Shown one piece after another: positions 6,008-7,140 of a stretch of DNA of 7,140 nt. The translations under genes were made by a program, and so were the position numbers. This DNA is from Caryophanales bacterium (GTDB lineage Bacteria; Bacillota_I; Bacilli_A; RFN20; CAG-826). The stretch spans positions 1 to 7,140 of the forward strand of contig JALEUF010000071.1 of the NCBI GenBank assembly GCA_022781015.1, in the 5' to 3' direction. Each line of letters starts with the position of its first letter. Positions within the stretch are counted from its first letter, which is position 1. The notes under the pieces were generated by a model, which was not told the DNA's origin, searched no databases, and saw only the letters and a list, made by a program, of their open reading frames with translations.

Positions 6008-7140
6008 ATGGATCAAAATCTAGAGAGGTTTCTCCGTTACGTAAAAATCGATACTCAAGCAAATGAAAATAGCAACACAATTCCTAGTGAGGAAAAAGAA
6101 CTAAATCTAAGTAGATTACTACAGCAGGAATTAAAGGATATGGGAATTTCTTCCTATATTGATGAATATGGAATCCTATATGGCAAATTAGATGGCGAAT
6201 CCGATATGGATCCAGTTGGCTTAAATGCCCACGTTGATACAGCATTAGAAATAACTGGCAAGGATGTTAACCCTCAAATAATAAAGAATTACAAAGGTGG
6301 GGTAATCAAATTAAACGATACTTATTCAATGTCTCCGAAAGAATTCCCAACTTTAGGCGAACATATTGGGGATGATTTAGTAGTTACCGATGGTTCTACT
6401 TTACTTGGGGCAGACGATAAGGCTGGTGTTGCCATTATAATGTCTGTTTTATCTTATTTTGTTACCCATAAAGAAATTAAGCATAGGCCAATCTGCTTCT
6501 GTTTCTCGGTAGACGAAGAAATTGGAAGAGGGGCCGATCATTTTGATGCGAAAAAGTTAGGGGCTAAGTATGCCTACACGATTGATGGAGGCAAATTTGA
6601 TGAAATCGCCTGTGAGACTTTTAATGCCGCCCATGCTGATATTTGCATACACGGGTTCTCTATTCATCCAGGCGAAGCCAAAGGAAAGATGGTCAACGCC
6701 GCTCATATCGCCCTCAAATTTGATAGGTTGTTACCTCAAACGAAACGTCCTGAATATACTGAAGGTAGAGAAGGCTTCAATCATCTAGTAGGCGTTGAAG
6801 GCAATGTCGAGAAAGCTTGCCTCCACTACATCATAAGAAATCATGACAAGAAAAAATTCGAGCAGCAAAAAGAAGAATTCATGGAAGCTGCTAAATCCTT
6901 GCAGGAAAGCTATCCGAAAGCCAAGATAACAATCGAAATCCATGATGACTATAAAAACATGAAGGAAGTCTTAGATAAACATCCTGAAGCAATTGAAACT
7001 GCAAAAGAAGCTTTTGCTAGACTTGGATTAACTCCTACCTTCCCTCCGATTAGAGGTGGAACTGACGGGGCTACATTCTCTTTCAAGGGTTGCCCTACCC
7101 CAAATCTAGGAACCGGTTCATATAACCATCATGGTAGATT
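6008..7140 (+). CDS. pepT: Peptidase T (tripeptidase, M20B family), lacking its C-terminus at the window edge
   Basis: A cytosolic two-zinc aminopeptidase that releases the N-terminal residue of tripeptides. The frame is open from the ATG at 6008 to the right edge, giving 377 complete codons; the family is about 410 residues, so only some 30-35 are missing. The metal and catalytic motifs are present in order: NAHVDTA (H75, D77), TLLGADDKAGVA (D136/D137), SVDEEIGRGAD (E170, E171), YTIDGG (D193), and GSYNHHGRF at the end (H374/H375). Family-specific segments HPGEAKGKMVNAAH (substrate and dimer region) and IRGGTDGATFSFKGCPTPNLGTG are also clear and separate PepT from other M20 peptidases. The start is supported by AGAAAGGG 5 bases upstream and by the N-terminus LERFLRYVKIDTQA, which matches the family start. 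It is divergent from pepC across a 149-base region with shared repeats, consistent with joint control of peptide breakdown. Confidence 0.96.
   Translation, partial: MDQNLERFLRYVKIDTQANENSNTIPSEEKELNLSRLLQQELKDMGISSYIDEYGILYGKLDGESDMDPVGLNAHVDTALEITGKDVNPQIIKNYKGGVIKLNDTYSMSPKEFPTLGEHIGDDLVVTDGSTLLGADDKAGVAIIMSVLSYFVTHKEIKHRPICFCFSVDEEIGRGADHFDAKKLGAKYAYTIDGGKFDEIACETFNAAHADICIHGFSIHPGEAKGKMVNAAHIALKFDRLLPQTKRPEYTEGREGFNHLVGVEGNVEKACLHYIIRNHDKKKFEQQKEEFMEAAKSLQESYPKAKITIEIHDDYKNMKEVLDKHPEAIETAKEAFARLGLTPTFPPIRGGTDGATFSFKGCPTPNLGTGSYNHHGR

Overview
The window comes from an AT-rich, low-GC Gram-positive-type genome. The evidence is A/T-ending codons, strong GGAGG-type ribosome binding sites, a Bacillota/Mollicutes-style PotA, PepC and PepT, and a short-lipobox lipoprotein. 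TGG encodes Trp and TGA is used as a real stop (end of pepC), so this is the standard bacterial code and not the Mycoplasma/Spiroplasma code. A rubredoxin-type protein and the peptide/polyamine genes fit an anaerobic or microaerobic, host- or gut-associated Bacillota or Acholeplasma-like lineage. That placement is inference.

Layout. 1-396 (minus): the first 132 residues of PotA, the ATPase of a spermidine/putrescine ABC importer, running off the left edge. 397-671: an AT-rich divergent intergenic region with promoters for both flanking genes. 672-1871 (plus): a 399-residue lipoprotein with two thioredoxin-like segments, one with a C-S-C motif and one with CPDC plus a cis-Pro-like 'IPT'. 1868-2008 (minus): a 46-residue stand-alone rubredoxin-like protein, whose stop codon overlaps the stop of the convergent lipoprotein gene. 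2068-4509 (minus): a large FtsX/MacB-type permease with two FtsX units. 4512-5858 (minus): aminopeptidase C (PepC, C1B cysteine peptidase). 5859-6007: a short divergent promoter region with a striking set of AACTAA-type repeats and a perfect 7-bp palindrome. 6008-7140 (plus): peptidase T (PepT, M20B tripeptidase), running off the right edge.

How the genes fit together. PepC and PepT are divergently transcribed cytosolic peptidases that would finish the breakdown of imported peptides to amino acids. The repeats between them are a candidate shared operator. On the minus strand pepC, the permease and possibly the rubredoxin gene form one transcription unit; the permease start codon lies 2 nt after the pepC stop. 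No ATPase partner for the permease is present here. The thioredoxin-like lipoprotein and the rubredoxin-like protein are redox genes meeting tail to tail. I see no convincing complete new system (no CRISPR, mobile element, rRNA or tRNA). The most unusual points are the tandem thioredoxin-like lipoprotein, the pepC-coupled permease without an ATPase, and the repeat array between the peptidase genes.
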